NCBI GenBank assembly: GCA_004331795.1
Contig: SJSR01000006.1
Coordinates: 33,800 to 86,740, forward strand
From: Erythrobacteraceae bacterium CFH 75059
GTDB lineage: Bacteria; Pseudomonadota; Alphaproteobacteria; Sphingomonadales; Sphingomonadaceae
Length of the DNA stretch: 52,941 nt
Reading direction: 5' to 3'
The position numbers were made by a program, and so were the translations under genes. The notes under the pieces are model-generated. The model was not told the origin of the DNA, did no database searches, and saw only the letters and a list, made by a program, of their open reading frames with translations. Of the stretch, positions 16,022 to 26,791 are shown one piece after another. The number at the start of each line of letters is the position of its first letter. Positions within the stretch are counted from its first letter, which is position 1.

Positions 16022-16045
16022 ATGAACATCTTTGCATATATACCT
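16019..16045 (-). promoter_or_regulatory. candidate SmtB operator overlapping -10 box and start codon
   Basis: On the minus strand the region reads TATATGCAAAG then ATGTTCATATG. ATATG and CATAT (16039-16035 and 16024-16020) form the outer arms, and the right half ATGTTCATAT matches the half-site found in ArsR/SmtB 12-2-12 operators. TATATA at 16042-16037 could be the -10 box, with TTGCCC about 15 bases upstream. The transcript leader would be only about ten bases. Confidence 0.6.
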
Positions 16046-16131
16046 GATGACCGAGGAGGGCAAGAGGAGAGAGGCGTCGGGAAACCAGGAATGCGCGTTT
16101 GCCCCGGCGCCCACATCCTCTAGAACAGCAA

Positions 16132-17025
16132 ATGATGCGACCACCGGCACCCGTCATCCTCGTCGACTGGGGCACGACCAACCGCCGGGCCACGCTTGTC
16201 GGTCCTGGCGGCGCGGTGCTGGGCAGGGTGTCGGACGGGCTCGGCGTCCGCTCGGTGCCGGCAGGGGGCTTCGATGAAGCGGTGGCGGGGCTGCGCACAG
16301 CACTCGGGGACCATCCCATGCTGCTCGCCGGGATGATCGGCTCGGCGCGCGGCTGGCGCGAGGCGCCTTACCTCGCCTGTCCTGTCGCTCTTGACGATCT
16401 TGCGGATGCGATCGTCTGGGTCGAGCCGGGCCGCACCGGCATCGTGCCCGGCGCGTGCGTGGCGGCGGAACGGGGCGGTCCGGACGTGATGCGCGGCGAG
16501 GAAGTGCAGGTGCTCGGTGCAGTGGCCGCAGGTGCCATTCCGCCGGATGCGCTCGTCTGTCATCCGGGCACCCACACGAAGTGGATGCGCGTCGCCGGAG
16601 GGCGGCTCGCCTGGTTCCGGACTCGCATGACCGGAGAACTGTTCGCGCTGCTGCGGGAACACAGCCTGCTTGCCGCTCGGCTGACGGGCGAGGCCGAAGA
16701 CGATGCCGATTTCCGCCGGGGCGTGCGCCGTGCGCTGGATGGGGGCGATCTGCTGGGCGACCTGTTCCAGATCCGGGTCCGCGAGGTGCTGAAGCTTGAC
16801 TTGGGAAGCCCGGCATCCTTCGCCAGCGGGCTGCTGATCGGCAGCGATGTGGCGTCCGGCATCGCCGCCGGGCCGGAGGGCGTCGTGCATGTGCTCGGCC
16901 AGCCCAGCCTTGGCGCGCTCTACGCGGCGGCGCTGGCCGAGGCCGGTCGGCAGACCCTTGTCCACCGGGATGAACCGGCCTTTCTGCGCGGGATGCAGGC
17001 GCTTGCGGACAGGGTGCTGACATGA
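16132..17025 (+). CDS. dgoK: 2-dehydro-3-deoxygalactonokinase
   Basis: Sugar kinase phosphorylating 2-keto-3-deoxygalactonate at O6, 297 residues. The N-terminal phosphate-binding loop is VDWGTTNRRA, followed by LLAGMIGSARGWREAPYLACP, the DgoK family stretch, and VCHPGTHTKWMRV and GSDVASGI further on. It is first in a three-gene operon whose next member is the matching aldolase, overlapping by ATGA. The divergent neighbour is the metal regulator, about 110 bases away. Start is the first of two adjacent ATG codons; no strong ribosome-binding site is seen. Confidence 0.93.
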   Translation: MMRPPAPVILVDWGTTNRRATLVGPGGAVLGRVSDGLGVRSVPAGGFDEAVAGLRTALGDHPMLLAGMIGSARGWREAPYLACPVALDDLADAIVWVEPGRTGIVPGACVAAERGGPDVMRGEEVQVLGAVAAGAIPPDALVCHPGTHTKWMRVAGGRLAWFRTRMTGELFALLREHSLLAARLTGEAEDDADFRRGVRRALDGGDLLGDLFQIRVREVLKLDLGSPASFASGLLIGSDVASGIAAGPEGVVHVLGQPSLGALYAAALAEAGRQTLVHRDEPAFLRGMQALADRVLT

Positions 17026-17663
17026 CGGGAGTGACCGCCTTTCAGGCGCATCTGGCTGCCTGCCCGCTCGTCGCCATCCTGAGGGGCATCCGGCCCGGCG
17101 AGGCGGTCGCGGTGGGCGAAGCTTTGTGCGAGGCGGGACTGCGGATCATCGAGGTGCCGCTCAACTCGCCCGATCCGCTCGAGAGCATCGCGCGTCTGGC
17201 GCGGGCGCTCGGAAGCGCGGCGACCGTCGGCGCCGGCACCGTGACACGGCCGGGCGAGGTGCATGACGTGGCCGCCGCCGGCGCCACGCTGGTCGTGTCC
17301 CCCGCGACCGACCGGGAGGTGATCGCCGCCACCGCCGGGCTCGGCATGGCCAGCGTACCCGGCTATTTCACGCCGACCGAGGCCTTTGTCGCGCTCTACG
17401 CGGGCGCGCACGCGCTGAAGCTGTTTCCTGCCGAGGCGGCTTCGGCGGCGGTCCTTCGCGCCCACCGCGCCGTTCTTCCGCCAGCCGTTCCGGTGCTCGT
17501 GGTCGGCTCGATCACCCCGGAGGCGATGGCGGATTACCTGTCGGCCGGCGCGACCGGGTTCGGGCTCGGCGGCGCGCTCTACCGGCCCGGCGACTCGCCG
17601 GCGGCCGCGCGGGCCAGGGCGCGCCGCTTCGTGGAGCAGCTGGGCCGGGGCGATCGGGCGTGA
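17022..17663 (+). CDS. dgoA: 2-dehydro-3-deoxy-6-phosphogalactonate aldolase
   Basis: Class I aldolase of the KDPG/KDPGal family splitting KDPGal into pyruvate and glyceraldehyde 3-phosphate, 213 residues. Visible are VAILRGIRPGEAV, the catalytic-Glu strand RIIEVPLNSPDP, TVGAGTV, the Schiff-base Lys in GAHALKLFPAEA (Lys ~132), and GSITPEAMADYLSAGATGFGLGGALYRPG. The wording LKLFPAE and VPLNSPDP favours the galactonate form rather than KDPG aldolase. ATGA overlap with dgoK; its own stop overlaps the dehydrogenase start as GTGA. Confidence 0.93.
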   Translation: MTGVTAFQAHLAACPLVAILRGIRPGEAVAVGEALCEAGLRIIEVPLNSPDPLESIARLARALGSAATVGAGTVTRPGEVHDVAAAGATLVVSPATDREVIAATAGLGMASVPGYFTPTEAFVALYAGAHALKLFPAEAASAAVLRAHRAVLPPAVPVLVVGSITPEAMADYLSAGATGFGLGGALYRPGDSPAAARARARRFVEQLGRGDRA

Positions 17664-18598
17664 CAATCGGCATTGCCATCATCGGCTATGGCAAGATCGC
17701 CCGCGACCAGCACGTGCCGGCCATCGCCGCCAACGACAGCTTCCGGCTGGAGGCGATCTGCACGCGGGGGCCCGTCAGCGACGCGCCGGTTCCGGTGTTC
17801 GACAATGCCGCAGCCATGTTCGGCGCGCTCGGCGCGTCAGTGCAGGCGGTGGTGGTGGCAACGCCGCCGGGGCCGCGCTTCGCCCTCGCGGAGGCGGCGC
17901 TCGCCGCCGGGCGCGCGGTGCTGCTGGAAAAGCCACCGGCGGCGACCCTTGGCGAAGTGGACGCGCTCGTGCGGCAGGCGCATGAGCGCGGGCTGGCCCT
18001 GTATGCCGGCTGGCACTCGCAGCATGCTGCGGCCGTCCAGCCGGCGGCACGGCTCCTTGCCGGGCGCACGGTCGGGCGGCTGCGGATCCGCTGGCACGAG
18101 GACGTGCGCGTCTGGCATCCCGGGCAGGACTGGGTGTGGGACGCGGGCGGGCTGGGGGTTTTCGATCCCGGCATCAACGCGCTTTCCATCGCCAGCGCCA
18201 TCCTGCCGGCGCCGCTGATCGTTGGCGGCGCCTGCCTGAGCGTACCCGCAAACCGGCAATCCCCGATCGGGGCGGAGATCACCTTTTCCGGCATCGACGG
18301 TGCCGCTTCGTTCAACTGGAACCACACCGGGGCCGAGGAGTGGACGATCGACATCGACACGGCCGACGGGCTGTCGCTGTCGCTGCGCGAGGGCGGCGCC
18401 CGGCTGTTCGTGGGCGGTGCGGAGCAGCGGCTCGACGGAGCGGGCGAGTATCCCTCGCTCTATCGCCGTTTCGCCGGGCTGGTGAACGCCCGCGCGGTGG
18501 AGGTCGATGCCGAGCCGATGCGGATCGTCGCCGACGCGATGCTGGTCGCCAGGCGCGGCGCGGCGCCGGCATTCCACTGGAACGGGACGGACGCGTGA
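17660..18598 (+). CDS. Gfo/Idh/MocA oxidoreductase, probable D-galactose 1-dehydrogenase
   Basis: NAD(P)-dependent oxidoreductase of 312 residues. The Rossmann motif is IAIIGYGKIARDQHVPAI; the catalytic Lys is in the family EKP motif (LLEKPPAATLGEV); GLGVFDPGINAL lies in the C-terminal domain. Length and these stretches resemble the Gfo-type D-galactose dehydrogenase of Pseudomonas, which makes galactonolactone in the De Ley-Doudoroff pathway. Position after dgoK and dgoA supports galactose, though L-arabinose is often accepted too. The GTG start overlaps the dgoA stop. The lactonase and galactonate dehydratase needed to complete the route are not in this window. Confidence 0.85.
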   Translation: MTIGIAIIGYGKIARDQHVPAIAANDSFRLEAICTRGPVSDAPVPVFDNAAAMFGALGASVQAVVVATPPGPRFALAEAALAAGRAVLLEKPPAATLGEVDALVRQAHERGLALYAGWHSQHAAAVQPAARLLAGRTVGRLRIRWHEDVRVWHPGQDWVWDAGGLGVFDPGINALSIASAILPAPLIVGGACLSVPANRQSPIGAEITFSGIDGAASFNWNHTGAEEWTIDIDTADGLSLSLREGGARLFVGGAEQRLDGAGEYPSLYRRFAGLVNARAVEVDAEPMRIVADAMLVARRGAAPAFHWNGTDA

Positions 18599-18622
18599 GG
18601 CGCCGTTGCCGTGCGCGCGGCG

Positions 18623-20548
<1,926 letters not shown>

Positions 20549-20638
20549 GAGCGTGGTTCCCCTTCTGCGGCGATCAAAGCACCACGGGGGCGCGGCGTCG
20601 AGTCCGGCCGCGTGGGGCGACGCGACGCGCCGGGTTGG

Positions 20639-20669
20639 GGCACCGCGCGAGCGGCGGGTGCGCGGTGCC
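20639..20669. terminator. strong hairpin between the TonB receptor and acs, without U run
   Basis: GGCACCGCGC (20639-20648) pairs perfectly with GCGCGGTGCC (20660-20669) around an 11-base loop, 20 bases after the receptor stop. No T run follows on the minus strand, so it is either a weak intrinsic terminator or a 3' end stabilising structure that insulates acs from the receptor operon. Confidence 0.45.
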
Positions 20670-20688
20670 GCGCTTCCGCGCGCGCTGC

Positions 20689-23421
20689 TCAGAAGTCGTA
20701 GGCGGCCGACAGCGAGATCGAGCGACCGACCTCGTAGCTGTTCACCTCGATCCGCTGCACGCCGTTGGTCTGATACTCGAAATTGCCGCGGCCGAAGATG
20801 TTGCGGGCTTCGAATTTCAGCTCCAGCGGCAGGCCGAGGAAATTGACCGCCTCGCGCGCCACGAGATCGACCCGCAGTCCCGGATCCTCCTCGATGTCGG
20901 GCAGGCCGCTGGTGCCGCGGCTGGTCACGCGCTTGCTGGCATAGGACAGGAGCAGCGTGACCTGCTGGAGCCGTTCGGTGTCCTCGAGCCCGAGCTGGAG
21001 ATTGACGAGGTGATCGGATTGGCCGGTCAGCGGCCGTCTGTCGATGAAGAAGTCGCTCGCCGGACGGGTGCCGCCGGGGAAGACGTTGGTCGTGTCGCCC
21101 TCGCGCACGGAGATCGAGGACTGAGTGAAGGTGTAGTTCGCCACCGCGATCAGCTGCTTGGTGGTGAACCAGCCTCCCAGCCCGGTCAGATCGTGCCCGT
21201 ACTGCAGATCCACTTCCGCCCCGTACAGCCGGGCGCTCGGCGCGTTGGCGAAGCTGGTCAGCTGGTCATTGTCGGAAAAGCTCGAATAGGCTTCGATCGG
21301 GCGCCGGATGTCCTTGAAGAAACCGGCCACGCTCGCCCGGTTGCCGCGTCCGAAGTAGTATTCGGCGCGCACTTCCGCGTTGGTCAGGGTGCTGTCCTTG
21401 AGGAAGGGGTTGCCGTTGAACTGCCGGTTGGTTTCCGGGTCGTAGTAGGTCTGGAAGATGAGCTCGCGGAACTGCGGCCGGGCAATGGTGCGCGAGGCGG
21501 CGGCGCGCAGCTGCACGCCGTCGGCCGGCACGTAGGTGACCGTCAACGCCGGGAGGAAGTAATCGTTGCGCAGCAGCGTGCCGCTCGCCTCGTTCACCGG
21601 CGCGTTGTTGAGGATGACGGGGTTCACCTCCTGCCGCGCGTCCTCGTAGCGGACCCCCACATCCACCGTCAGCCCGTCGAACGGGGAGAGGCTCGCCTGC
21701 GCATAGCCGGCATGGATCTCCAGCTCGGCGGTGAAGGCCGGATCGGCCTGGGTCGTTTCCACGAGGTTAAATTCGTAGAAGTCGACGAGCGCATCGCCGA
21801 GCAGCAGGTCGGGACGCAGCGCGCCGGCGGCGCGATCGAAGCTCGTCGGAGCGTTGATCAGGAACTCGCGCCGCTCGGAATACCGGTCGGTCAGCGTGTA
21901 GGCGTAGCCCCCCGTGACGCGGATGCGGTCCTTGAGCGCGTAGCTCAGATCGACCCCGCCGGTGTAGAGCTTCTCCGTGAGGTCGGAGAACACCACGGCG
22001 GCCGTGCCGCGCTGGCGGTCGAGCACGTTGATGAACGTGTTGCCGAGCGGATCGGCGGCGTTGTTGGAGCGGACATATTCGAACAGGTATTCGTACGGAG
22101 CCTCGCGGTCGGTCTGCGCATAGCCGCCGCGCAGGTCCACCGACAGCGGCCCGAAGCGCAGCTCCGCCACGCCCTGGGTGTTGATGAGCTGCCGCTCGAA
22201 CCAGCCGGTGCGCGCCGCCTGTTCCGAAAAGCCCGTCTGGAAGTCCTCGCCCTGCGACAGCGAGGACTGCTTTACTACGTCGCGGATGTAGAGGTTCGTC
22301 CAGCGCAGCCGGCTCTGTCCCAGTTCGAGGCCGAGGCCGAGCAGGCCGTTCACGAGGATCCGGTTGTCCGTCACGATGTCGCGGAAGTCGGTGTCGAGCT
22401 CGAGATCGGAGTTGATGGCCGTCTGCGCGGTGATGAACCGGTTGCGCCAGCGGTTGGAGATCGAGGCGGTGGCGATGACGCCGAGCCGTCCGCTGTCGCC
22501 GAAGTCGGTGGAGGTGCCGCCGCTGATGCTGGCGCTCCAGTTCGCCGGAAGATGGTCGATCTTCTGCAGGAGCACGAGGTTCGGATTGCCGAGCTGCTTG
22601 ATGATCTCGCCCTGCTGCGCGCGGGAGAAGTCGGACAGCCGCTCACCGCTGTCGAAGAAAGCCTGCAGCGCCGGCGGCACCTTGCGGGTGCCGTCGTCGA
22701 AGCCGAACCAGTCGAAGTCGGACCCGTAATAGGCAAGGCCGTTCTGGAAGGTCGTTTCCGTGTCGCCGCTGATCCCGGCGCCGATGCGCAGGAACGGCTC
22801 GTCCGGCACGGCGCGGGTGGTGAGATTGATCACCCCGCCGCCGAACTCGCCGGGAAAGTTGGCCGAGTAGGTCTTCTGCACGAGGCTGGACGCGACGATG
22901 TTGGTGGGAAAGATGTCCAGCGGCACCACGCGGCTGAGCGGTTCGGGCGAGGGCAGCGCGAGGCCGTTCAGCAGCGCCAGCGAATAGCGGTCGCCAAGGC
23001 CGCGCACGAACACGAAGCCGTTGCCCTGGATGGACAGGCCGGTGACCCGCCCCAGCGCGCCGGCGATGTCGCCCTCGCCGGTGCGGGCGATCTGCTCCGT
23101 CGACAGCACGGAGATGACCTGCGACGAGCTGCGGGTGATGTCGCGGATGCGCCGACCGGTGACGACGATCTCGTTGCCACCGCCCGGGATCGAGACGTCC
23201 GGCTGCCGGTCGCCGGCGCCTTCCTCGCCCACGTCCGGGCCGGGCACCTCGGTCGCTTCGTCATCGGCCTGCGTCTGCTCCGCCGGGGGCAGCGGCATGC
23301 CGGTGGTGCCGGGCTGTCCGACCGTCCCCTGGGCCATGAGCGCGCCGGGGACGACGAGGCTGCCCAGCGACAGGATCGTTCCCCCCATGAGCAGCCGGAA
23401 CAGCCGCGTGCCAGTCGCCAT
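20689..23421 (-). CDS. TonB-dependent outer-membrane receptor
   Basis: Outer-membrane active transporter of 910 residues. A signal peptide ends near [10 protein letters not shown], then an acidic/Pro linker, and the plug domain from about residue 80: [59 protein letters not shown] and [14 protein letters not shown]. The rest is a 22-strand type barrel ending in the usual C-terminal Phe (SLSAAYDF). Substrate is not evident. It lies 77 bases after a lipoprotein gene on the same strand, and the two probably form one operon. The ATG at 23421 has AGGG about eight bases upstream. Confidence 0.93.
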   Translation of the reverse strand: MATGTRLFRLLMGGTILSLGSLVVPGALMAQGTVGQPGTTGMPLPPAEQTQADDEATEVPGPDVGEEGAGDRQPDVSIPGGGNEIVVTGRRIRDITRSSSQVISVLSTEQIARTGEGDIAGALGRVTGLSIQGNGFVFVRGLGDRYSLALLNGLALPSPEPLSRVVPLDIFPTNIVASSLVQKTYSANFPGEFGGGVINLTTRAVPDEPFLRIGAGISGDTETTFQNGLAYYGSDFDWFGFDDGTRKVPPALQAFFDSGERLSDFSRAQQGEIIKQLGNPNLVLLQKIDHLPANWSASISGGTSTDFGDSGRLGVIATASISNRWRNRFITAQTAINSDLELDTDFRDIVTDNRILVNGLLGLGLELGQSRLRWTNLYIRDVVKQSSLSQGEDFQTGFSEQAARTGWFERQLINTQGVAELRFGPLSVDLRGGYAQTDREAPYEYLFEYVRSNNAADPLGNTFINVLDRQRGTAAVVFSDLTEKLYTGGVDLSYALKDRIRVTGGYAYTLTDRYSERREFLINAPTSFDRAAGALRPDLLLGDALVDFYEFNLVETTQADPAFTAELEIHAGYAQASLSPFDGLTVDVGVRYEDARQEVNPVILNNAPVNEASGTLLRNDYFLPALTVTYVPADGVQLRAAASRTIARPQFRELIFQTYYDPETNRQFNGNPFLKDSTLTNAEVRAEYYFGRGNRASVAGFFKDIRRPIEAYSSFSDNDQLTSFANAPSARLYGAEVDLQYGHDLTGLGGWFTTKQLIAVANYTFTQSSISVREGDTTNVFPGGTRPASDFFIDRRPLTGQSDHLVNLQLGLEDTERLQQVTLLLSYASKRVTSRGTSGLPDIEEDPGLRVDLVAREAVNFLGLPLELKFEARNIFGRGNFEYQTNGVQRIEVNSYEVGRSISLSAAYDF

Positions 23422-23498
23422 CGTCAATGCCCTTCGAAACGGTGTCAGTTCGGTCTTGGAAGTGGGCCGGGGCGGCCAGGTGGCCGCCCCGGCTGCGG

Positions 23499-25076
23499 TC
23501 AGCTGGTGTAGACCGGCAGGCTGTCGCAGCTGCCGGTGCTGCTCTGGCCGAAATTCGCGGTGGCCGAATTGCAGGTCCAGCCGCGGTACCAGGTGTCGTT
23601 GGCGTCCCGCACGGCGCCGATGGTGCTCACGCTGTCGAAGAAGGTCGAGAGCGCGGCCGGATTGAAGGCCGGCACGCCTGCCTCGTTGGCACCGTTGACG
23701 AAGGTCAGGGTGAGCGTGTTCGTGAACGGCGAGCGGTTGTTGCTGCCGACGCGGAAGATCGCCTCGGCCTGCGCCGCCGTGGCACCGCCGCCCGAGCCGT
23801 TGACGAAGGCGGTGGCGCAATCGAGCACGACCGATTCGAACCGCGGCGGCCCGCGATCCTGCAGCGCGGCATCGGCGGCGCGGATGGTCGCGGCATCGTC
23901 GATCCGCAGGCAGCCCGGGCCGCCGGCGGACACCACGACCGCGTTGGCGAGGGTGAAGTCGGCGCCGCCGCGCAGGCGCAGCACCGGCGCGGCCGCGGCG
24001 TTGCGAGCGATGAAGGTCGCGTTGCTGATCTGGAGATTGGTGCGCGGCAGGCTGTCGACGAACGGATTGGTCGAATCCAGCTCGATGATCGAGTCGCCCG
24101 CACCCTGCCGCTGGACGGCGATGGTGTACTGGATGTTCGTCTGTGAACCGGTGTCAACGTCGATGCTGTCGTCCTCGGCGCCGACCACCACCAGATACTT
24201 CATATTGACGAAGCCGCCGAAGAACTCGACCCCGTCATCCGAGCTGTTGTAGCTCATGATATGGCTGAGCTGCGTGCCGGTGCCGGTGCCGCCGGTGGTG
24301 AGCGACTGAAGCTCGTTGTCGCCCGACAGCACGAAGCCGGAGTAGCGGATCTGCACATAGCGCATCACGCCCGAATTGTCGTTCGGCGTCGCGCCGCCAT
24401 AGAGGGCCGGCTGGGCCGCGCCCTCGACCTGCCGCTCGCAGTTGACGGTGCCGGGCGTCGCGCCGGGGGCGATGCAGTCGGTGGTCGGCGCGCGGCCGGC
24501 CAGCACCACGCCGCCCCACTGGCCGGACGAGGCTTCGCGCCCGACATTCAGTCCCTGCACATTGTCGCGGCTGGTGAAGATGATCGGGCGCGCGGCCGTG
24601 CCGACGGCGTTGATGCGGTTGCCGCGGTTCACCATCAGGAACGAGGCGCCGCTGGCGAATACGGTGACCCCCGGCTCGATGCCCAGCACGACGTTCGTGT
24701 CGGCGCTGCTCGGCGCCGGACCGCCATCGGTGCCGACATCCACGCGGCCGTTCATCTGGTAGAGCAGGCCCGGGACGTAGGGCAGGGTGGTGGACGCGGT
24801 GAAGCGCGCCGGCATGGTGCAGACCCGGTAGGTGCCGGTCGGTCCGGTGATCGTGCCGGCGTCGGTCAGCTGCGCGGGATTGGCGATGGTCGGGCACCCG
24901 GCGGCCGGAGTGACGCCCGCCGCGGGCGGCGGCGTTGTGGGCGACGGCGCGGGTGCCGGCGGGTTGTTGATGGTGATGTTGCCGCCGGTCCCCGGCGAAG
25001 CGATGTCGTCGGCGCCGCAGGCGGCCAGTGCCAGCACGCTGCAGCCGAGCGCGATTGTGCGATGGATGTGTGTCAC
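23499..25076 (-). CDS. secreted lipoprotein, probable beta-helix, partner of the TonB receptor
   Basis: 525 residues. The signal peptide ends in lipobox LAAC, followed by Asn/Pro/Thr linker (~25-55). The mature part is a repetitive beta-rich sequence: GVTVFASGASFLMVNRGNRINAVG, ARPIIFTSRDNVQGL, QWGGVVLAGRAPT, MRYVQIRYSGFVLSGDNELQS, EFFGGFVNMKYLVVVGAEDD. This reads as a parallel right-handed beta-helix. Such proteins sit beside TonB receptors in Sphingomonas and Caulobacter relatives and are thought to capture the ligand, much as SusD does for SusC, but this is inference. Start is GTG at 25076 with GAGGGGACAG upstream; no ATG is available. Confidence 0.8.
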   Translation of the reverse strand: MTHIHRTIALGCSVLALAACGADDIASPGTGGNITINNPPAPAPSPTTPPPAAGVTPAAGCPTIANPAQLTDAGTITGPTGTYRVCTMPARFTASTTLPYVPGLLYQMNGRVDVGTDGGPAPSSADTNVVLGIEPGVTVFASGASFLMVNRGNRINAVGTAARPIIFTSRDNVQGLNVGREASSGQWGGVVLAGRAPTTDCIAPGATPGTVNCERQVEGAAQPALYGGATPNDNSGVMRYVQIRYSGFVLSGDNELQSLTTGGTGTGTQLSHIMSYNSSDDGVEFFGGFVNMKYLVVVGAEDDSIDVDTGSQTNIQYTIAVQRQGAGDSIIELDSTNPFVDSLPRTNLQISNATFIARNAAAAPVLRLRGGADFTLANAVVVSAGGPGCLRIDDAATIRAADAALQDRGPPRFESVVLDCATAFVNGSGGGATAAQAEAIFRVGSNNRSPFTNTLTLTFVNGANEAGVPAFNPAALSTFFDSVSTIGAVRDANDTWYRGWTCNSATANFGQSSTGSCDSLPVYTS

Positions 25077-25169
25077 GAAAACTGTCCCCTCGACAGCCGG
25101 GCGGGGCGTCCGTCCGGCGAGTCGGCCCGGCGCTCCTCCGCCTTGCCTGCAGCCCGGCTATCGGCGGTC

Positions 25170-25208
25170 GATGACAGTTTTCTGGCAGGCTCCTGCTGAA
25201 GATGACAG
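25170..25208 (-). promoter_or_regulatory. direct repeat GATGACAG upstream of the lipoprotein-receptor operon
   Basis: The octamer GATGACAG occurs at 25170-25177 and again at 25201-25208, 31 bases apart, about three helical turns. On the transcribed strand each reads CTGTCATC, the core of a Pho-box half-site. It lies roughly 95-130 bases upstream of the GTG start. No protein has been shown to bind here. Confidence 0.35.
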
Positions 25209-25266
25209 CTTTGTCGCAAAGCGCGCAAATGCGCGAAATACCGAAGAAATCTTTTTCAGCGCCCGG

Positions 25267-25806
25267 TCACTGTCCGCCCCGCACCCGCTCTGCAAAGCTG
25301 CGGCGCAGCTTCTGCAGCTTGGGCGGGATCACTGCCAGACAGTAAGGATTGCGCTGCCCTTCGCCCTCCCAGTACTCCTGGTGGTAATCCTCGGCCGGGT
25401 ACCACTGCGCCGGGCCTTCGATGGTCGTCACGGCACTCTCGCCCGGATGCTCGGCATTCCAGCGCGCGATCGCCTGTTCCGCCTCCGCACGCTGTCCGTC
25501 CGTCACGGGGAAGATCGCGGAGCGGTACTGGGTGCCGATGTCGTTCCCCTGCCGGTTCAGCTGGGTCGGGTCGTGCGTGCCCATGAACACGTCGAGCAGG
25601 TCGCCATAGCTCAGGGCATCAGGGTCGAAGGTCACGCGCACCGCCTCCGCATGACCGGTCGTGCCCGAGCACACCTGCTTGTAGGTGGGGTTGGCCACGT
25701 CGCCGCCGATGTAGCCGCTCTCGACATCCTTCACGCCCACAACGTCGCGGAACACCGCCTCCGTGCACCAGAAGCACCCGCCCGCCACGATCGCCTGCTC
25801 TTCCAT
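25267..25806 (-). CDS. msrA: peptide-methionine (S)-S-oxide reductase
   Basis: Repairs methionine S-sulfoxide in proteins, 179 residues, cytoplasmic. The active-site motif GCFWCTEAVFRDVVGV starts at residue 10, with the nucleophilic Cys first in GCFW. VESGYIGG, TGHAEAVRVTFDP and YHQEYWEGE are the usual landmarks. The C-terminus ends LRRSFAERVRGGQ. AAAGGAG lies upstream of the ATG at 25806. A single gene between the lipoprotein operon promoter and a divergent exported methyltransferase-like gene. Confidence 0.96.
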   Translation of the reverse strand: MEEQAIVAGGCFWCTEAVFRDVVGVKDVESGYIGGDVANPTYKQVCSGTTGHAEAVRVTFDPDALSYGDLLDVFMGTHDPTQLNRQGNDIGTQYRSAIFPVTDGQRAEAEQAIARWNAEHPGESAVTTIEGPAQWYPAEDYHQEYWEGEGQRNPYCLAVIPPKLQKLRRSFAERVRGGQ

Positions 25807-25908
25807 CGCCTCGACTCCTTTGCCGGTCAGGTAGGGCGGCAGACCTCGCTTGTCACCGGACGAGCTTCGACTAGGATGCGCCGCCATCGACCCACCGGAG
25901 ACATGCTG

Positions 25909-26778
25909 ATGCGCCCGACCCTTTGCGCCGCGCTTGCCGGCGCCGCCCTGCTCGCTGTTCCTGCCGCCGCCGGCTCTTACCGGCACGAGGCGGAGCAACC
26001 TGCCGGCGCCGCGACCGAGACGTTCCTGCGCCAGCACGGAGAGGCGCTGGCGGGCGCCATCAACCACCCGACCCGGGCCGAGGACCGCGCGCGCGACGCC
26101 TACCGGCATCCGGAGGAAACACTGGCCTTCTGGCAGGTGGCGCCGGACATGAAGGTCGGCGAGTACGCGCCGGGGGGCGGATGGTTCTCGCGCCTGCTGG
26201 GGCATTACCTCGGCGGAGAGGGCGAGCTGGTAGGTCTGTTCTTCTCCACGAGTACGGCTGCCGACGCCGCCGGACAGGACCGGCTGCGCGCGGCCGCGGC
26301 CAAGTTCCCGGCCGACGTGGCGGGCTTTACCGGCCTGCCGGCGGACCGGTTTGCGGCCTACACCCTTGACGCGGTGCCCGCGGACGAGCGCGGCACGTTC
26401 GACCGGATCATCATCGCCCGCATGATGCACAATCTTCACGGGCGCGGCATTGCCGACACGGAGCTGCGCGCCATGCGCGATCTGCTGAAGGATGACGGCA
26501 TGATCGGGGTGGAACAACACCGCGCCCGCGCCGACGCGCCGTGGAGCTACGCCAACGGTTCGAAGGGCTACATGCGCCAGGACGACGTGATCGCGCTCAT
26601 GCGGCTCAACGGCTTCGAACTGGTGGGTGCGAGCGAGGCGAACGCCAATCCGCGCGATCCGGCCAACCATGCCGAGGGCGTGTGGGAAATGCCGCCGATC
26701 CTGCGCACGCAGCGCGAGGATCTGCGCGGGCTGGGCGAAAGCGACCGCATGACCCTGCTGTTCCGCAAGGCCCGCTGA
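25909..26778 (+). CDS. methyltransferase-fold protein with signal peptide (COG4798-like)
   Basis: 289 residues. Begins with a Sec signal peptide (CAALAGAALLAVPAAAGSY). The SAM-binding-like core has KVGEYAPGGGWFSRLLGHYLG (motif I, Glu before the Gly-rich loop), DRIIIARMMHNLHGRG and LLKDDGMIGVEQHRA. LRTQREDLRGLGESDRMTLLFRK closes the fold. These proteins are annotated as predicted methyltransferases, yet export would put the fold in the periplasm where S-adenosylmethionine is scarce. GGAG lies eight bases before the ATG at 25909 and only two before an upstream ATG at 25903, so 25909 is preferred. Confidence 0.82.
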   Translation: MRPTLCAALAGAALLAVPAAAGSYRHEAEQPAGAATETFLRQHGEALAGAINHPTRAEDRARDAYRHPEETLAFWQVAPDMKVGEYAPGGGWFSRLLGHYLGGEGELVGLFFSTSTAADAAGQDRLRAAAAKFPADVAGFTGLPADRFAAYTLDAVPADERGTFDRIIIARMMHNLHGRGIADTELRAMRDLLKDDGMIGVEQHRARADAPWSYANGSKGYMRQDDVIALMRLNGFELVGASEANANPRDPANHAEGVWEMPPILRTQREDLRGLGESDRMTLLFRKAR

Positions 26779-26791
26779 CAACGGTTCGCGC

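Noticed and set aside
20635-23511. 958-codon plus-strand frame opposite the TonB receptor
   Set aside because: Composition is typical of an antisense shadow, and the receptor on the other strand has signal peptide, plug and barrel end.
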